This document shows positions 41,017 through 49,579 of a stretch of DNA of 64,000 nucleotides, piece after piece. The notes beneath the pieces were generated by a model. That model ran no database searches. It was not told the DNA's origin and was given only the letters and a program-made list of their open reading frames with translations. Every line of letters begins with the position of its first letter. Within the stretch, counting starts at the first letter, position 1. The stretch lies in the NCBI GenBank assembly GCA_934636105.1, contig CAKTZR010000015.1, forward strand, positions 1 through 64,000. The letters are read 5' to 3'. Both the position numbers and the translations under genes were made by a program. The DNA is from an uncultured Clostridia bacterium (GTDB taxonomy: Bacteria > Bacillota > Clostridia > Christensenellales > Aristaeellaceae).

Positions 41017-42923
41017 CCCGTGTCATAAATGCGCACGTCGTCGTTTTCGTAAACCAGCTCGTAATCCGCATCCAGCGCATCCAAATCCACGTCAAATTCC
41101 GCGCGCTCGTAATCGCTCACGTAGATGTAATGCACGTCGTAGGTCGTCAGCACGTCGGCGTTGGCCCGCGGGTCTTCATAAAAGCGCCTGCAATCCGCAG
41201 ACTGCTGGTTGTAATCCAGGCCGTGAAAGAAGACATACAGATCGCTTCCGCAGATGATCTGCCGTCCGGCAAGCGAACAGACCGGGTTGATGTGCTGCTG
41301 TCCGGTCAGGAACACGTCGTCATGATCGGTGTTTTCTCGAATCCAATCGCCCGCCGCCACCGCGTTGGCAGAAAAGAGCTGATAGCCCGAAACCGCTTCC
41401 CGCCCCAGCGACAGCGCGCCGGAAAACAGGCTCGCCCACAGAAACAGCCCGCACAGCAGCGCGCGCCCCGGCAGGCCCGCCAGCCGCTGCATGAGCATCG
41501 AGCCATAATCCGCCGCGAGGATCATCGCGAACATGAACCAGATGTAAAACAGCTTGTTGTTGTCGTATTCGTTCGGCTGAAAGAGAATCGTTTCGGCCAC
41601 GACGTAAACCGCCGTCATGCCCAGCACAATATCCAGATAGCCCCGCTTGCGGGCGCACAGGCACGCGCAGATCACGAGGATGAACGGCAGGCCCGCGTTC
41701 TTCACCCAGAACCAGAAATAGCCGTCCTTGAAGCCACGCCCACCGCTGTTGTTGACCCAGTTGAACTGGAAGCGGAGCGAACCGCCCTCCAGCGTCTGCT
41801 TGACGGCGTTGCCCATCAGCTGCGGCAGGGCCAGCGCCAGCACCACGCCCAGGTACAGCCCCGCGCGAATCAGAATCCCGCGCCGCTCCTCCTTCTGCTC
41901 GATCAGGCTGCCCAGCAGATAGCCGCCGGAAAACAGGCCGAGCGCCAAAAACGTATGCGTATGCACCAGCGGCAGCGCAGAAGCCCAGAGCGCCAGCATC
42001 GCCGTCTGCCGAACCGATTTCTCCCGCACGGATGAAATCAGCAGGTACAGCGCCGGAAGGCCCATCGCCCAGCCGCCCAGCAGCGCGCGCTGGGGCAGCA
42101 TCAAATCCGCAATGACGTTGGAAAAGCGCAGGTTCAAATCGGGCTGGTTCGCCGGGGTCTTGTAGTATCCGGTGAATATTTCGCGGACACGGGCGAAATT
42201 GTCCGTGAACGCCAGATCAAAGTCATACAAAAAGCCGAGACCGCCGTTGAAAAAGAACAGCAGCGCCGCCACTGCGACCGCCTTGTGCCGCCCGCCCAGA
42301 ATCTGCTGGGCCAGCAGCATATAGCCCGCATAGGTCAGCGCCATGAGCAGCGTGCCCGGCACGACGAGCGACAGGTTCAGCGGCATGCCGAGCATGTAAA
42401 ACGTCGTGCTCAGCGCGTCGGTCAGATACGGATAGGAAAGCCCCGTCCCGGCGAGCAGATTGTAACTCGGCGGAAAGGACATGTTTTCCAGCGACGTGAT
42501 GAACGACAGGTGCATGCACAGGTCGCCGTAGGTCGCCTGACCGCACCAGAGCGATCCATCCGACGCGGGCATGATGCAGTGGGTATATTGCAGATAGGCC
42601 GAAAACGCCGTCAGCGGAATACCCACGGCGGCCATCACGGCCAGCTGCCGCCGATCCGCCTCGCGCATTTGTGCAAGCGGCGCTTTTTCCCGCGCGGCAT
42701 AACAAAGCGCCGCCAGCAGCAGCGCCGCGGCGACGGCCGCGAGATGCGCGGCAATCGTGAAATCCAGCAGATTGGCGCACAGCGCCGGGAGCCCCATCTC
42801 CATCAGCACGCCCAGCGAAACGCCCAGCCAGGCCCGAACGAGCGGGCTTTTCTGCGGCATCAGCCAGCGGAGCATCAGCACGCCCAATCCGCAGAACAAA
42901 AGGGTATATGCGATTGCGATCAT
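40998..42923 (-). CDS. Large polytopic membrane protein, GT-C-like
   Basis: A 641-residue protein with about 12-14 hydrophobic helices. An early extracytoplasmic loop after helix 3-4 (ASDGSLWCGQATYGDLCMHLSF) carries acidic residues, and a soluble C-terminal domain follows (about residues 520-641; ends in an EYELVYENDDVRIY-like segment). This layout resembles GT-C glycosyltransferases and related DUF2298-type proteins, which use lipid-phosphate sugars. That would make it an envelope glycan enzyme. The assignment rests on topology only. ATG 42923; followed 6 nt upstream by the 175-residue gene, so co-transcribed. Confidence 0.7.
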   Translation of the reverse strand: MIAIAYTLLFCGLGVLMLRWLMPQKSPLVRAWLGVSLGVLMEMGLPALCANLLDFTIAAHLAAVAAALLLAALCYAAREKAPLAQMREADRRQLAVMAAVGIPLTAFSAYLQYTHCIMPASDGSLWCGQATYGDLCMHLSFITSLENMSFPPSYNLLAGTGLSYPYLTDALSTTFYMLGMPLNLSLVVPGTLLMALTYAGYMLLAQQILGGRHKAVAVAALLFFFNGGLGFLYDFDLAFTDNFARVREIFTGYYKTPANQPDLNLRFSNVIADLMLPQRALLGGWAMGLPALYLLISSVREKSVRQTAMLALWASALPLVHTHTFLALGLFSGGYLLGSLIEQKEERRGILIRAGLYLGVVLALALPQLMGNAVKQTLEGGSLRFQFNWVNNSGGRGFKDGYFWFWVKNAGLPFILVICACLCARKRGYLDIVLGMTAVYVVAETILFQPNEYDNNKLFYIWFMFAMILAADYGSMLMQRLAGLPGRALLCGLFLWASLFSGALSLGREAVSGYQLFSANAVAAGDWIRENTDHDDVFLTGQQHINPVCSLAGRQIICGSDLYVFFHGLDYNQQSADCRRFYEDPRANADVLTTYDVHYIYVSDYERAEFDVDLDALDADYELVYENDDVRIYDTGWREAP

Positions 42924-42929
42924 GGTTCC

Positions 42930-43457
42930 TCACTGCACCTGTTTGGTGGAATCGTCCATAATGACGGTGAAGCCGGCCTGCCTGCGCCGACGATGGCCGC
43001 CCGCCTGCGGCTCCTTCGGCGCGGGAGCGGGCTTGACAGCGGGCATGCGGCGCGTCTGCCCCAGCGCATCGGCAAAAAGCGCCGGGGAAGCCGGTTCGGC
43101 CTGACGCTGCGCGTCCTGCTGCATCGCCACCAGGTCATCGACGGCCTGACGGCGGCGCGCCTTTTCGTTTTTCTCCTCGCGCATCTGCCGGGCGGCGGCC
43201 TCCGTGCAGATGGCCTGCCCGACCAGCTGCACATACAGCCGCTGTGCCGTCAGGGCCAGCAGCGCATCCATCGCCACCGCCGCCGCAATCAGCAGCGGCA
43301 CGGCGGGCAGCCACTGCATGCCCCAATAGACCGCCAGCGCCAGCAGCGCCAATGTGCCGACTCCGCCGACGGTGAAACAGGCGTTTCTCGTCTTTTTCGC
43401 GTTTTTTCGAAGCGCAATGGCCGTCTTGTTGGTCAGGCGAATCGCTTTGCTCTCCAT
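42930..43457 (-). CDS. Two-helix membrane protein with basic tail, unknown
   Basis: A 175-residue protein. A charged N-terminus (about 1-25) leads to a helical hairpin (about residues 27-47 and 53-70), then a coiled-coil-like, Arg/Glu/Gln-rich stretch (about 85-120), and a Pro/Ala/Arg-rich tail ending in GFTVIMDDSTKQVQ. No family recognised. It sits between the CvpA-like and GT-C-like genes with 12- and 6-nt gaps, clearly in the same operon. Confidence 0.7.
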   Translation of the reverse strand: MESKAIRLTNKTAIALRKNAKKTRNACFTVGGVGTLALLALAVYWGMQWLPAVPLLIAAAVAMDALLALTAQRLYVQLVGQAICTEAAARQMREEKNEKARRRQAVDDLVAMQQDAQRQAEPASPALFADALGQTRRMPAVKPAPAPKEPQAGGHRRRRQAGFTVIMDDSTKQVQ

Positions 43458-43469
43458 AATCCGCCTCCG

Positions 43470-44156
43470 TCACGCGCCGAGGATGGACAGAATGAGCTTG
43501 CTGTCAAACAAAGGCGCAAGCCGCGACGCGGTGAACACGTCGGTCAGCTGCTGCACCGGCACGACAGCCTGAATGATCGGCACGAGCGCAAAGAAGATGA
43601 ACAGCAGCAGCACGCCGCGCGCCAGCCCGAACACGCCGCCCATCAGCGCATCCAGATGGCGCAGCACCGGCAGTTCAAACACATAGCAGATCAGATGGAT
43701 GACGAATGTCGCGACGATGTAGCAGCCCAAAAAGCAGATCAGAAAGCTCAGAATCGACAGCGACACGTTGACAATCGTCTGGCTGAGCAGGGTGGACATC
43801 GTGGTGGCGCCCGGCGCGGTATTCACCGCGTTGATAAACGCCGCCTGAAACTGCTGGGGCAGCTGCGCGCCGCTGATGATCTGCGCAATCGCACTCTGGC
43901 TGACCTGCGACACGGTGAGCAGCGACAAATCCAGATCCTTGATGCGGCTGCCCGCGTCGGTGTAATACATCAGGGTGTTGACCAGCGTTTCGTTGCCCTG
44001 CAGCCACGCCGCCAGCGACGGGCTGATGGCAAAAGCCGCCGCCGCCGCGCCGATCAGCGCGGCCACGCTGAGCACGCCGCTGATGAAGCCGCGGTACATG
44101 CCGAAGATCACGCTGACCGCCAGCACCGCCAGAATCAGAATATCGATGATGTTCAT
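43470..44156 (-). CDS. CvpA-family membrane protein
   Basis: A 228-residue membrane protein. It starts with the CvpA pattern MNIIDILILAVLAVSVIFGMYRG, with helices at about 4-25 and 28-48, then a soluble segment (about 50-125) and two more helices (about 130-160 and 175-200; LDALMGGVFGLARGVLLLF). CvpA proteins are linked to colicin V production or envelope homeostasis; exact function is unsettled. 12 nt from the DUF5711 gene upstream, so in the same operon. Confidence 0.85.
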   Translation of the reverse strand: MNIIDILILAVLAVSVIFGMYRGFISGVLSVAALIGAAAAAFAISPSLAAWLQGNETLVNTLMYYTDAGSRIKDLDLSLLTVSQVSQSAIAQIISGAQLPQQFQAAFINAVNTAPGATTMSTLLSQTIVNVSLSILSFLICFLGCYIVATFVIHLICYVFELPVLRHLDALMGGVFGLARGVLLLFIFFALVPIIQAVVPVQQLTDVFTASRLAPLFDSKLILSILGA

Positions 44157-44168
44157 GTCTTTCCTCCC

Positions 44169-45377
44169 TTACGTCGGCAGCTCGACCACGTAGATTTCCG
44201 AACCGGAAGCCACCACCGCGCGGTTGTCGTTCATCATGCCGAGCACAGCCGTGACATTGATGGGCATGGCGTATGTGCGGAAGGTCGTATCGCCGAAGCT
44301 GCACACATAAACTGCATTTTGAGAGAAGCCATAGACCGATTTCGTGCCCAGCTTGGCCGCAATGCACGTGCTGGGCAGGTGGATCACGCGATCGACGCTG
44401 CCATACATCAGGCGCACGTTGGCGATGCTGATGCCTTCGTTCTGCTCCTGCGCGGGCACGAGCAGCTGATAGAGCACACTGCCGCTCCGGCTGACGTCCT
44501 CGACGGTATAGCCGTAGATCAGCGTCGGGTTGCTGGCCTCCAGCGCTCGGTAATTATAATGCAGAATCTGCCGGGTGGTCACGACGTTCAGCGTGCCGTT
44601 TTCGTCATAAATCGAGTAGGCGATATGCTCGCCCAGCGAGCTTTTGCCCGTGGAGAGCTTGCCGGGCTGGAAGGTCTGCAGCTCAGTGGAAATCACCGTG
44701 CCGGTGGTATTCAGCCCCAGCATCCACATCAGCTCGATGGCCTGCGCGTTGGATGTGGTGGAGGCCATGAAGAAGCCGATATCCAGCAGGGTTTGATTGG
44801 AGACGGTGATATTATCGACGATCTGGCCGCTGCTGTTGATGACGGAAACCACGCCGTTATCCGTGTCGCCGACGAACACGGCCACATACTCGTCGCCCGC
44901 GCTGGCGAACTGAATCGTATCGCTCATCTTATTGTTATAGATGAGGCGGCCGTTATGGTTGAGGATATACAGATCGTTGCCCGACCATGCGACGATGCGC
45001 TTTTCGGTCGCGTCATAGTCGGCGTTGGTGCCGATCTGATAGCTCCACTCGTTGCCGCCGGACGCGGCGACGCAGTGCAGCGTCGTTCCGTCATAGAAGA
45101 TGACGCTGTCGCCGAAAGGCGAAACATTTTGACTGAGCGTCGCGCCGATGCGCGTCACGCGGCCGATCCCCTCGCGGGTTGAGCCGGTCAGCGCATAACC
45201 GACGCACACGGCGAGCAGGCCGACGAGCGCGACGATCAGAATCACGGTTCGAATCCTGCCCTGAATCGAATTTTTCTTTTTATTGTTCTTCTTTTTTCGT
45301 TCGTCATTCATCCCATAGGCGTTAAACGTAGCGTTTGCGCCGGTGAGATAGGTGACGCGTCTATTTTTACGATCCAT
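44169..45377 (-). CDS. DUF5711-like anchored beta-propeller protein
   Basis: A 402-residue protein. A basic, Lys/Asn-rich cytosolic start (about 1-42) precedes one membrane helix (about 43-63), then a long extracytoplasmic part built of repeated short beta blades (DSVIFYDGTTLHCVAASGGNEWSY, RIVAWSGNDLYILNHNGRLIYN, KSVYGFSQNAVYVCSFGD), resembling PQQ/WD-like propellers. DUF5711 proteins are common in Clostridia and uncharacterised. First gene of the leftward operon DUF5711-cvpA-175aa-GT-C-78aa-cca. Start ATG 45377 follows AAAGGA. Confidence 0.8.
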   Translation of the reverse strand: MDRKNRRVTYLTGANATFNAYGMNDERKKKNNKKKNSIQGRIRTVILIVALVGLLAVCVGYALTGSTREGIGRVTRIGATLSQNVSPFGDSVIFYDGTTLHCVAASGGNEWSYQIGTNADYDATEKRIVAWSGNDLYILNHNGRLIYNNKMSDTIQFASAGDEYVAVFVGDTDNGVVSVINSSGQIVDNITVSNQTLLDIGFFMASTTSNAQAIELMWMLGLNTTGTVISTELQTFQPGKLSTGKSSLGEHIAYSIYDENGTLNVVTTRQILHYNYRALEASNPTLIYGYTVEDVSRSGSVLYQLLVPAQEQNEGISIANVRLMYGSVDRVIHLPSTCIAAKLGTKSVYGFSQNAVYVCSFGDTTFRTYAMPINVTAVLGMMNDNRAVVASGSEIYVVELPT

Positions 45378-45771
45378 GTCAGCATCCTTTCGCTTTAAGG
45401 GAAACGCTTTTTGGGCTGCCGCCCAAACCTGCCTGAGGGATTCATCCCTCAGACTCCCTTCTTCGCTTCGCGCTTATAGCTCGATTCTTTTTATCTTACC
45501 CATTTATCGCTGTGCGATAAATGGGTATAGAGGGGGGAAGTCCAGAAACCTCAGGTTTCTGGCAGGGGTTGGGACAGCGTCCCAACGTATCCCCTCGTTT
45601 TTCCCACTCCCAAAAGCAGCTTTTCCACTTTTGGAGATTCCACAGAAATGCAGGGCTTTTCTTTTGGGGATTGAAAGCCCCAAAAGCCAAAACACAAAAG
45701 GCTTTTGGGCGGTTTTGGGCGCCGCGCGCCTGCATGTCCGATTTTGGGGTTGTCCTCGGCTTCTCCGCAAG
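45378..45771. repeat. Stacked palindromes between DUF5711 gene and DnaA boxes
   Basis: No gene. Successive perfect or near-perfect hairpins: TTTGGGC/GCCCAAA (45410-45427), CTGAGGGA/TCCCTCAG (45433-45452), a 14-bp TACCCATTTATCGC/GCGATAAATGGGTA (45497-45527), CCAGAAACCT/AGGTTTCTGG (45542-45562), GTTGGGAC/GTCCCAAC (45568-45586) and CTTTTGGGG/CCCCAAAAG (45661-45686). The TTTATCGC hairpin followed by the AGAAACCT hairpin recurs between recF and dnaN at 47127-47179. Confidence 0.75.
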
Positions 45772-45846
45772 TTTTCCACAGAGTTCTCCACAGTTTTGTG
45801 GGTTTTGTGGATAAATTGTGGATTGTTGTGGATAACTTGAGGATAA
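45772..45846. other. DnaA-box array next to recF, part of a candidate oriC
   Basis: TTTTCCACA (45772) and TTCTCCACA (45784) face a same-strand series TGTGGGTTT (45797), TGTGGATAA (45806), TGTGGATTG (45817), TGTGGATAA (45827), TGAGGATAA (45838). The two perfect boxes match TTATCCACA on the minus strand. Steps of 9, 11, 10 and 11 bp place the series on one face of the helix. Beside it (45847-45890) is a T-rich stretch with a TCCTGT/ACAGGA hairpin, a possible unwinding element or the recF terminator. Confidence 0.65.
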
Positions 45847-45897
45847 GTGTTCTTTTTCCTGTTTTTACAGGATTTTTTCGTTTTTCCCAAAAGTCGC

Positions 45898-46995
45898 TCA
45901 TAGCCGCGTCAGCTCGCCTTTTTCCACGCGATAAACCGCGCCCTGCCTTGCGCCTGCCAGATCGGACAGGTCTGTGCAGGTCACAAACGTCTGCACGCGG
46001 TCAATCCGCTCGATGAGCTGCCGCCTGCGGTTCGGGTCCAGCTCGCTCATTACATCGTCCAGCATCAGAATCGGCGCTTCGCCGCTTTCCTGTCCGGCCA
46101 ATTCCAGCTGCGCCAGCTTGAGGGAGAGCACCGCGCTGCGCTGCTGCCCCTGCGAAGCGAATGTACGCGCTTCCCTGCCGTCAATCGTAATGGCAATATC
46201 GTCCCGATGCACGCCGACCGTGGTCGTCATCCGCCGCAAATCCTCATTTCTGGCCCGCGAAAGCCGCTCCAAAAGCGCTTCGTAGACATTTGACGCGTCC
46301 GCGACCTGCGAAACATAGCGCAGATTCAGCTCCTCGCGCCCGCCTGTCAGCGACAGATGCGCCGAACGCGCCAGTTCGCCGAGCTTGCCGACGGCTTCCC
46401 GGCGGTTTTCGCAGATGACCGCGCCGACGCGCGCAAGCTGCTCGTCCCACATGTCCAGCGTCGGCAGCAAAGACGGATTGCGCGCAATCTCCTTGAGCAG
46501 CGCGTTGCGCTGGTTGAGCGTACGCACGGCGCGCTGGAGGGCGTAAAAATACGTCGGCCGCAGCTGCGAAAGCTGCATATCCATAAAACGCCGTCTCTCC
46601 GCCGGGCCTTCCTTGACGATTTGCAGGTCCTCCGGCGAAAACAGCACGCCGCAGACATGACCGAGCAGCTCGCCGATGCGTTCCGCCTGCCGAAGCCCAA
46701 TGCGCACGGTTTTTTTCTTCTTCTGCGTGCGGCTGAGAATGACCGCAACCTCATGCGTGCCGTCGCGCTGGGCGGTTTTGACCGTCACACGCGCGCTGTC
46801 CTGCCCCCATTCAATGAGTTCCTCATCGCGGGATGTTCGGTGGCTCTTGCCTAGGCAGCACAGGTGCAGCGCCTCCAGAATATTCGTTTTTCCCTGCGCG
46901 TTTGGCCCGGTAAACACGGTAACGCCCGCATCCGGCTCGATGAGCGCCTTTTTGTAATTCCTGAAATGGCTCAGGCTGAGCGACGTAACCTGCAT
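45898..46995 (-). CDS. recF: DNA replication and repair protein RecF
   Basis: A 365-residue SMC-like ATPase that helps load RecA at gaps and stalled forks. Walker A GPNAQGKTN (about residues 30-38), signature region SQGQQR (about 304-309) and Walker B ILMLDDVMSELDPNRR are all present. The start ATG 46995 begins the conserved MQVTSLSLSHFRNYK; upstream in-frame codons to 47070 are repeat sequence. No good ribosome binding site is seen at this ATG. Downstream of dnaN, as in most Firmicutes, but separated from it by 347 bp of palindromes. Confidence 0.95.
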   Translation of the reverse strand: MQVTSLSLSHFRNYKKALIEPDAGVTVFTGPNAQGKTNILEALHLCCLGKSHRTSRDEELIEWGQDSARVTVKTAQRDGTHEVAVILSRTQKKKKTVRIGLRQAERIGELLGHVCGVLFSPEDLQIVKEGPAERRRFMDMQLSQLRPTYFYALQRAVRTLNQRNALLKEIARNPSLLPTLDMWDEQLARVGAVICENRREAVGKLGELARSAHLSLTGGREELNLRYVSQVADASNVYEALLERLSRARNEDLRRMTTTVGVHRDDIAITIDGREARTFASQGQQRSAVLSLKLAQLELAGQESGEAPILMLDDVMSELDPNRRRQLIERIDRVQTFVTCTDLSDLAGARQGAVYRVEKGELTRL

Positions 46996-47342
46996 AGCAA
47001 CATACGGGGAGACGTTGGGGGCGCCGCCCCCAACCCCCCGGCAGGGAACTGAGTTCCCTGCACCCTCCACTTGCCATCTGCTGCGCAGATGGTTGATTAT
47101 ATAAGATATTCTCTCTTTTCACCCTCGTTTATCGCGCAGCGATAAACAAAGCGGGAAATCCAAGAACCTCAGGTTCTTGACGGGGGATTGAAGCCATGCG
47201 CCCGCTGTGCGGGAAAAAGCATGGCGGAAATCGGAAATCGCAAGGAGCGCTTGCGCGCTCGTGAAACGGACGCGTCTGCCGTAGGCAGAGGACAGCGCCC
47301 CTATGCGAGTTTCCCGGACTGGGGCAGAGCCCCATCGTAACC
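46996..47342. repeat. Palindrome-rich spacer between dnaN and recF
   Basis: No gene. TTGGGGGC/GCCCCCAA (47015-47033) is followed by GCAGGGAAC/GTTCCCTGC (47041-47061), the same architecture as the hairpin pair at 45410-45452. GTTTATCGC/GCGATAAAC (47127-47147) is followed by CAAGAACCT/AGGTTCTTG (47161-47179), matching 45497-45562. A GGGGC/GCCCC hairpin lies near 47322-47333. Confidence 0.7.
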
Positions 47343-48446
47343 TTACGCGTTGAAGACGCGAACCGGGAGCACCAGATAGAGATAACTGTCGCCTTCCACC
47401 GGACAGACCACGCACGGGCTGACGTTGGAATTGAAGCGCATCACGATCTGATCGTCGGAAAGCGCCTTGAGCACATCGGTGATGTAGCGCACATTGAAGG
47501 CGATCGTCAAATCCTTGCCCTCGGTGAGCACCTGCATCTTTTCTTCCATGTCGCCCGTCTCGGAATTGGACGTGACCTCCAGCGTCTCGCCGTCGATCTT
47601 GAAGCAGACCAGATTCGTCTTGCCTTCGCGGGCGATCAGGCTTGCGCGGTCGATGGCGCTGCCCAGTTCGGCGCGATCCACCGTCACGCGGGTCTGCCAT
47701 TCCTCCGGCAGAATCTGGCGATAGCGGATAAATTCGCCCTCCAGCAGGCGCGCCACCACGCGGGTCTGACCAATGTTCATGCGCACATGGCTCTTGGTGA
47801 AGCACAGGGAGACGTTTTCCTCTGTATCCGCCAAAATCTTGGCGATGTCGCCCAAAACACGGCCGCCGACCACCGCGCTGATCGGGCTGGCCGGGCCGAC
47901 GATGTTCTCCTTGCGCATCGCAAGGCGGAAACCGTCCAGCGCGACGACGCGCATCTCGGTCTGGCTGATTTCCAGCAGACAGCCGGTCAGAATCGGGCGG
48001 CTCTCGTCCTGCGCGATGGCAAACAGCGTCCGTCCGACCATATCCTTGAGCGTGTTTTGGGGAAGATCAAAGCTCTCGCCCTCGACCTGCGGCAGTTCGG
48101 GGTATTCCACCGGATCAAAGCCGTTGATCGTCGTGCGGATGCTCGCGCAGCGGATCGTCGCCTGCATTCTGTCGCCAACGGTGATGTCGCACGGACCGCC
48201 CGGCAGCTTGCGGATGATTTCGCAGAGCAGCTTGCCCGGCAGAACGGCACGCCCCTCCTCGCTGAAGGTGGCGGGAAGCAGGGTTTCAATGCCCAGCGCC
48301 AGATCGGTGCAGGTCAGACGAAGCCCCTCGTCGCAGGATTCAAACAGGATGCCTTCCAAAATCGGCTTGGCAGAGCGCACAGCCAGCGCGCGGCTGACGA
48401 TGGAAAGAGCGGTGTTCAGTTCGTTGGTATCACAAGTGAAGCGCAT
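47343..48446 (-). CDS. dnaN: DNA polymerase III beta subunit (sliding clamp)
   Basis: A 367-residue clamp made of three similar domains. It begins MRFTCDTNELNTALSIVSRAL and ends with the conserved PVEGDSYLYLVLPVRV, which forms part of the partner-binding pocket. ATG 48446 is 8 nt after GGAGG. A TATACT on the minus strand about 35 nt upstream may be its -10 element. dnaA, normally the gene before dnaN in Firmicutes, is not here; a GntR regulator is transcribed away from it instead. Confidence 0.97.
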   Translation of the reverse strand: MRFTCDTNELNTALSIVSRALAVRSAKPILEGILFESCDEGLRLTCTDLALGIETLLPATFSEEGRAVLPGKLLCEIIRKLPGGPCDITVGDRMQATIRCASIRTTINGFDPVEYPELPQVEGESFDLPQNTLKDMVGRTLFAIAQDESRPILTGCLLEISQTEMRVVALDGFRLAMRKENIVGPASPISAVVGGRVLGDIAKILADTEENVSLCFTKSHVRMNIGQTRVVARLLEGEFIRYRQILPEEWQTRVTVDRAELGSAIDRASLIAREGKTNLVCFKIDGETLEVTSNSETGDMEEKMQVLTEGKDLTIAFNVRYITDVLKALSDDQIVMRFNSNVSPCVVCPVEGDSYLYLVLPVRVFNA

Positions 48447-48558
48447 TTTGATAACCTCCATGGGGTAGTAGCAGTATATACGTTCAGCAGAAGGAGTCGT
48501 AGAGCGGTGGAAAACCGGGATAAGTGCCAAAAACCCAAAGCAGAGCGGACTTTTGGCC

Positions 48559-48620
48559 TGTGGAAAACACTGGATAAAACCCAAAACAACCGACCGGTTT
48601 ATCCACACCGCTGTGCATAA
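48559..48620. other. DnaA-box group upstream of dnaN, part of a candidate oriC
   Basis: TGTGGAAAA (48559-48567), the perfect box TTATCCACA (48599-48607) and the inverted TGTGCATAA (48612-48620, matching TTATGCACA). They lie in the 384-bp non-coding gap between dnaN and the GntR gene, exactly where gene orientation changes from leftward to rightward. Confidence 0.6.
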
Positions 48621-48769
48621 CTTCGTCCCAAAGCTCCCAAAGGACGCTGAAACGGTATAAAAGGGCAAATTCATACTTATTCAGTATTCGCGCTCACGGG
48701 GCAAAATCCTTCTGATAAAGACGCAAGACTTTGCGGCGCGCGCAAAAATCGAACGCCGAGCCGAAAGGG

Positions 48770-48798
48770 TTGAGAAAAATGGTCGGATGTGATAGACT
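48770..48798 (+). promoter_or_regulatory. Promoter of the GntR-family gene
   Basis: TTGAGA (48770-48775), 17-nt spacer, TAGACT (48793-48798). Confidence 0.55.
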
Positions 48799-48830
48799 AA
48801 TAAAGAAAAGAAAGCGTGAAAGGACGAGCC

Positions 48831-49535
48831 ATGGAAACAGTCAGAAAAACACGGAAGCTCCCGGAACAGGTGGCCGATAAGCTGCGGGAGATGATTATAC
48901 AGGAATCGCTCAAGACCGGCGCCAAACTGCCCGCCGAAGCGGAACTGATGGAGCGCTTCGGGGTCAGCCGCTCGACGGTGCGCGAGGCGGTCAAGATTTT
49001 GCAGACGGAGCATATCGTCGATATCCGACAGGGACAGGGCACGTTTCTGTGCGCCATGCCGGGGCTGGCGAGCGATCCGCTGGGCCTGCGTTTCGCCGAT
49101 CAGGAAGAACTCATCGCGCAGCTGCTGGAAACGCGCCTGCTGATCGAGCCCAGCGTCGCCGCGCTGGCCGCCATGCGTCGGCAGGATAAGCAGCTGGTCG
49201 CCATGAAAAACCTGCTGGATAAGATGGATAACGCCTACCTGCACGGCGAGGATTACACGCCTTACGACTTTGAATTTCATTCCCTGATTGCCCAGTGTAC
49301 GGGCAACGACGTGATGAAGCGGCTTCTGCCGACGATCCACGAATCCATTCAGGCGGGCTATCATCACACGCGCCGGGTGGAGGGCAGCTATCAGCGCGCG
49401 AGCCAGTGCCATTTGGAGATGTACCGCGGCATTCTGGAGCACGACAGTGAGCGCGCGCGGCAGGCGGCCCAGCGCCACATGATGCAGACGATGCACGACT
49501 CCGGCGTTGAAGTGCCGTCGGTGCTGGTGAAGTGA
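48831..49535 (+). CDS. GntR-family regulator, FadR subgroup
   Basis: A 234-residue regulator. The winged helix covers about residues 8-70 (LPEQVADKLREMIIQ, SLKTGAKLPAEAELMERFGVSRSTVREAVKIL) and an all-helical FCD domain covers about 85-220. Metal-binding His/Asp positions of the FCD domain are plausible (DFEFHSLIAQCTGN and the late HMMQTMHDSG). Relatives sense organic acids or sugar acids. ATG 48831 follows AAAGGA by about 8 nt. The single-gene unit stands beside the origin; targets unknown. Confidence 0.9.
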   Translation: METVRKTRKLPEQVADKLREMIIQESLKTGAKLPAEAELMERFGVSRSTVREAVKILQTEHIVDIRQGQGTFLCAMPGLASDPLGLRFADQEELIAQLLETRLLIEPSVAALAAMRRQDKQLVAMKNLLDKMDNAYLHGEDYTPYDFEFHSLIAQCTGNDVMKRLLPTIHESIQAGYHHTRRVEGSYQRASQCHLEMYRGILEHDSERARQAAQRHMMQTMHDSGVEVPSVLVK

Positions 49536-49579
49536 GGGGGAACGTTGGGGCAAAGCCCCAACGTCTCCCGGTGATAAGC

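Noticed and set aside
42285..45182. A 965-codon open frame on the plus strand across the DUF5711-to-GT-C gene run
   Set aside because: It is antisense to four well-supported genes, rich in Arg/His/Gln as expected for the shadow of GC-rich coding sequence, and has no start signal or domain.
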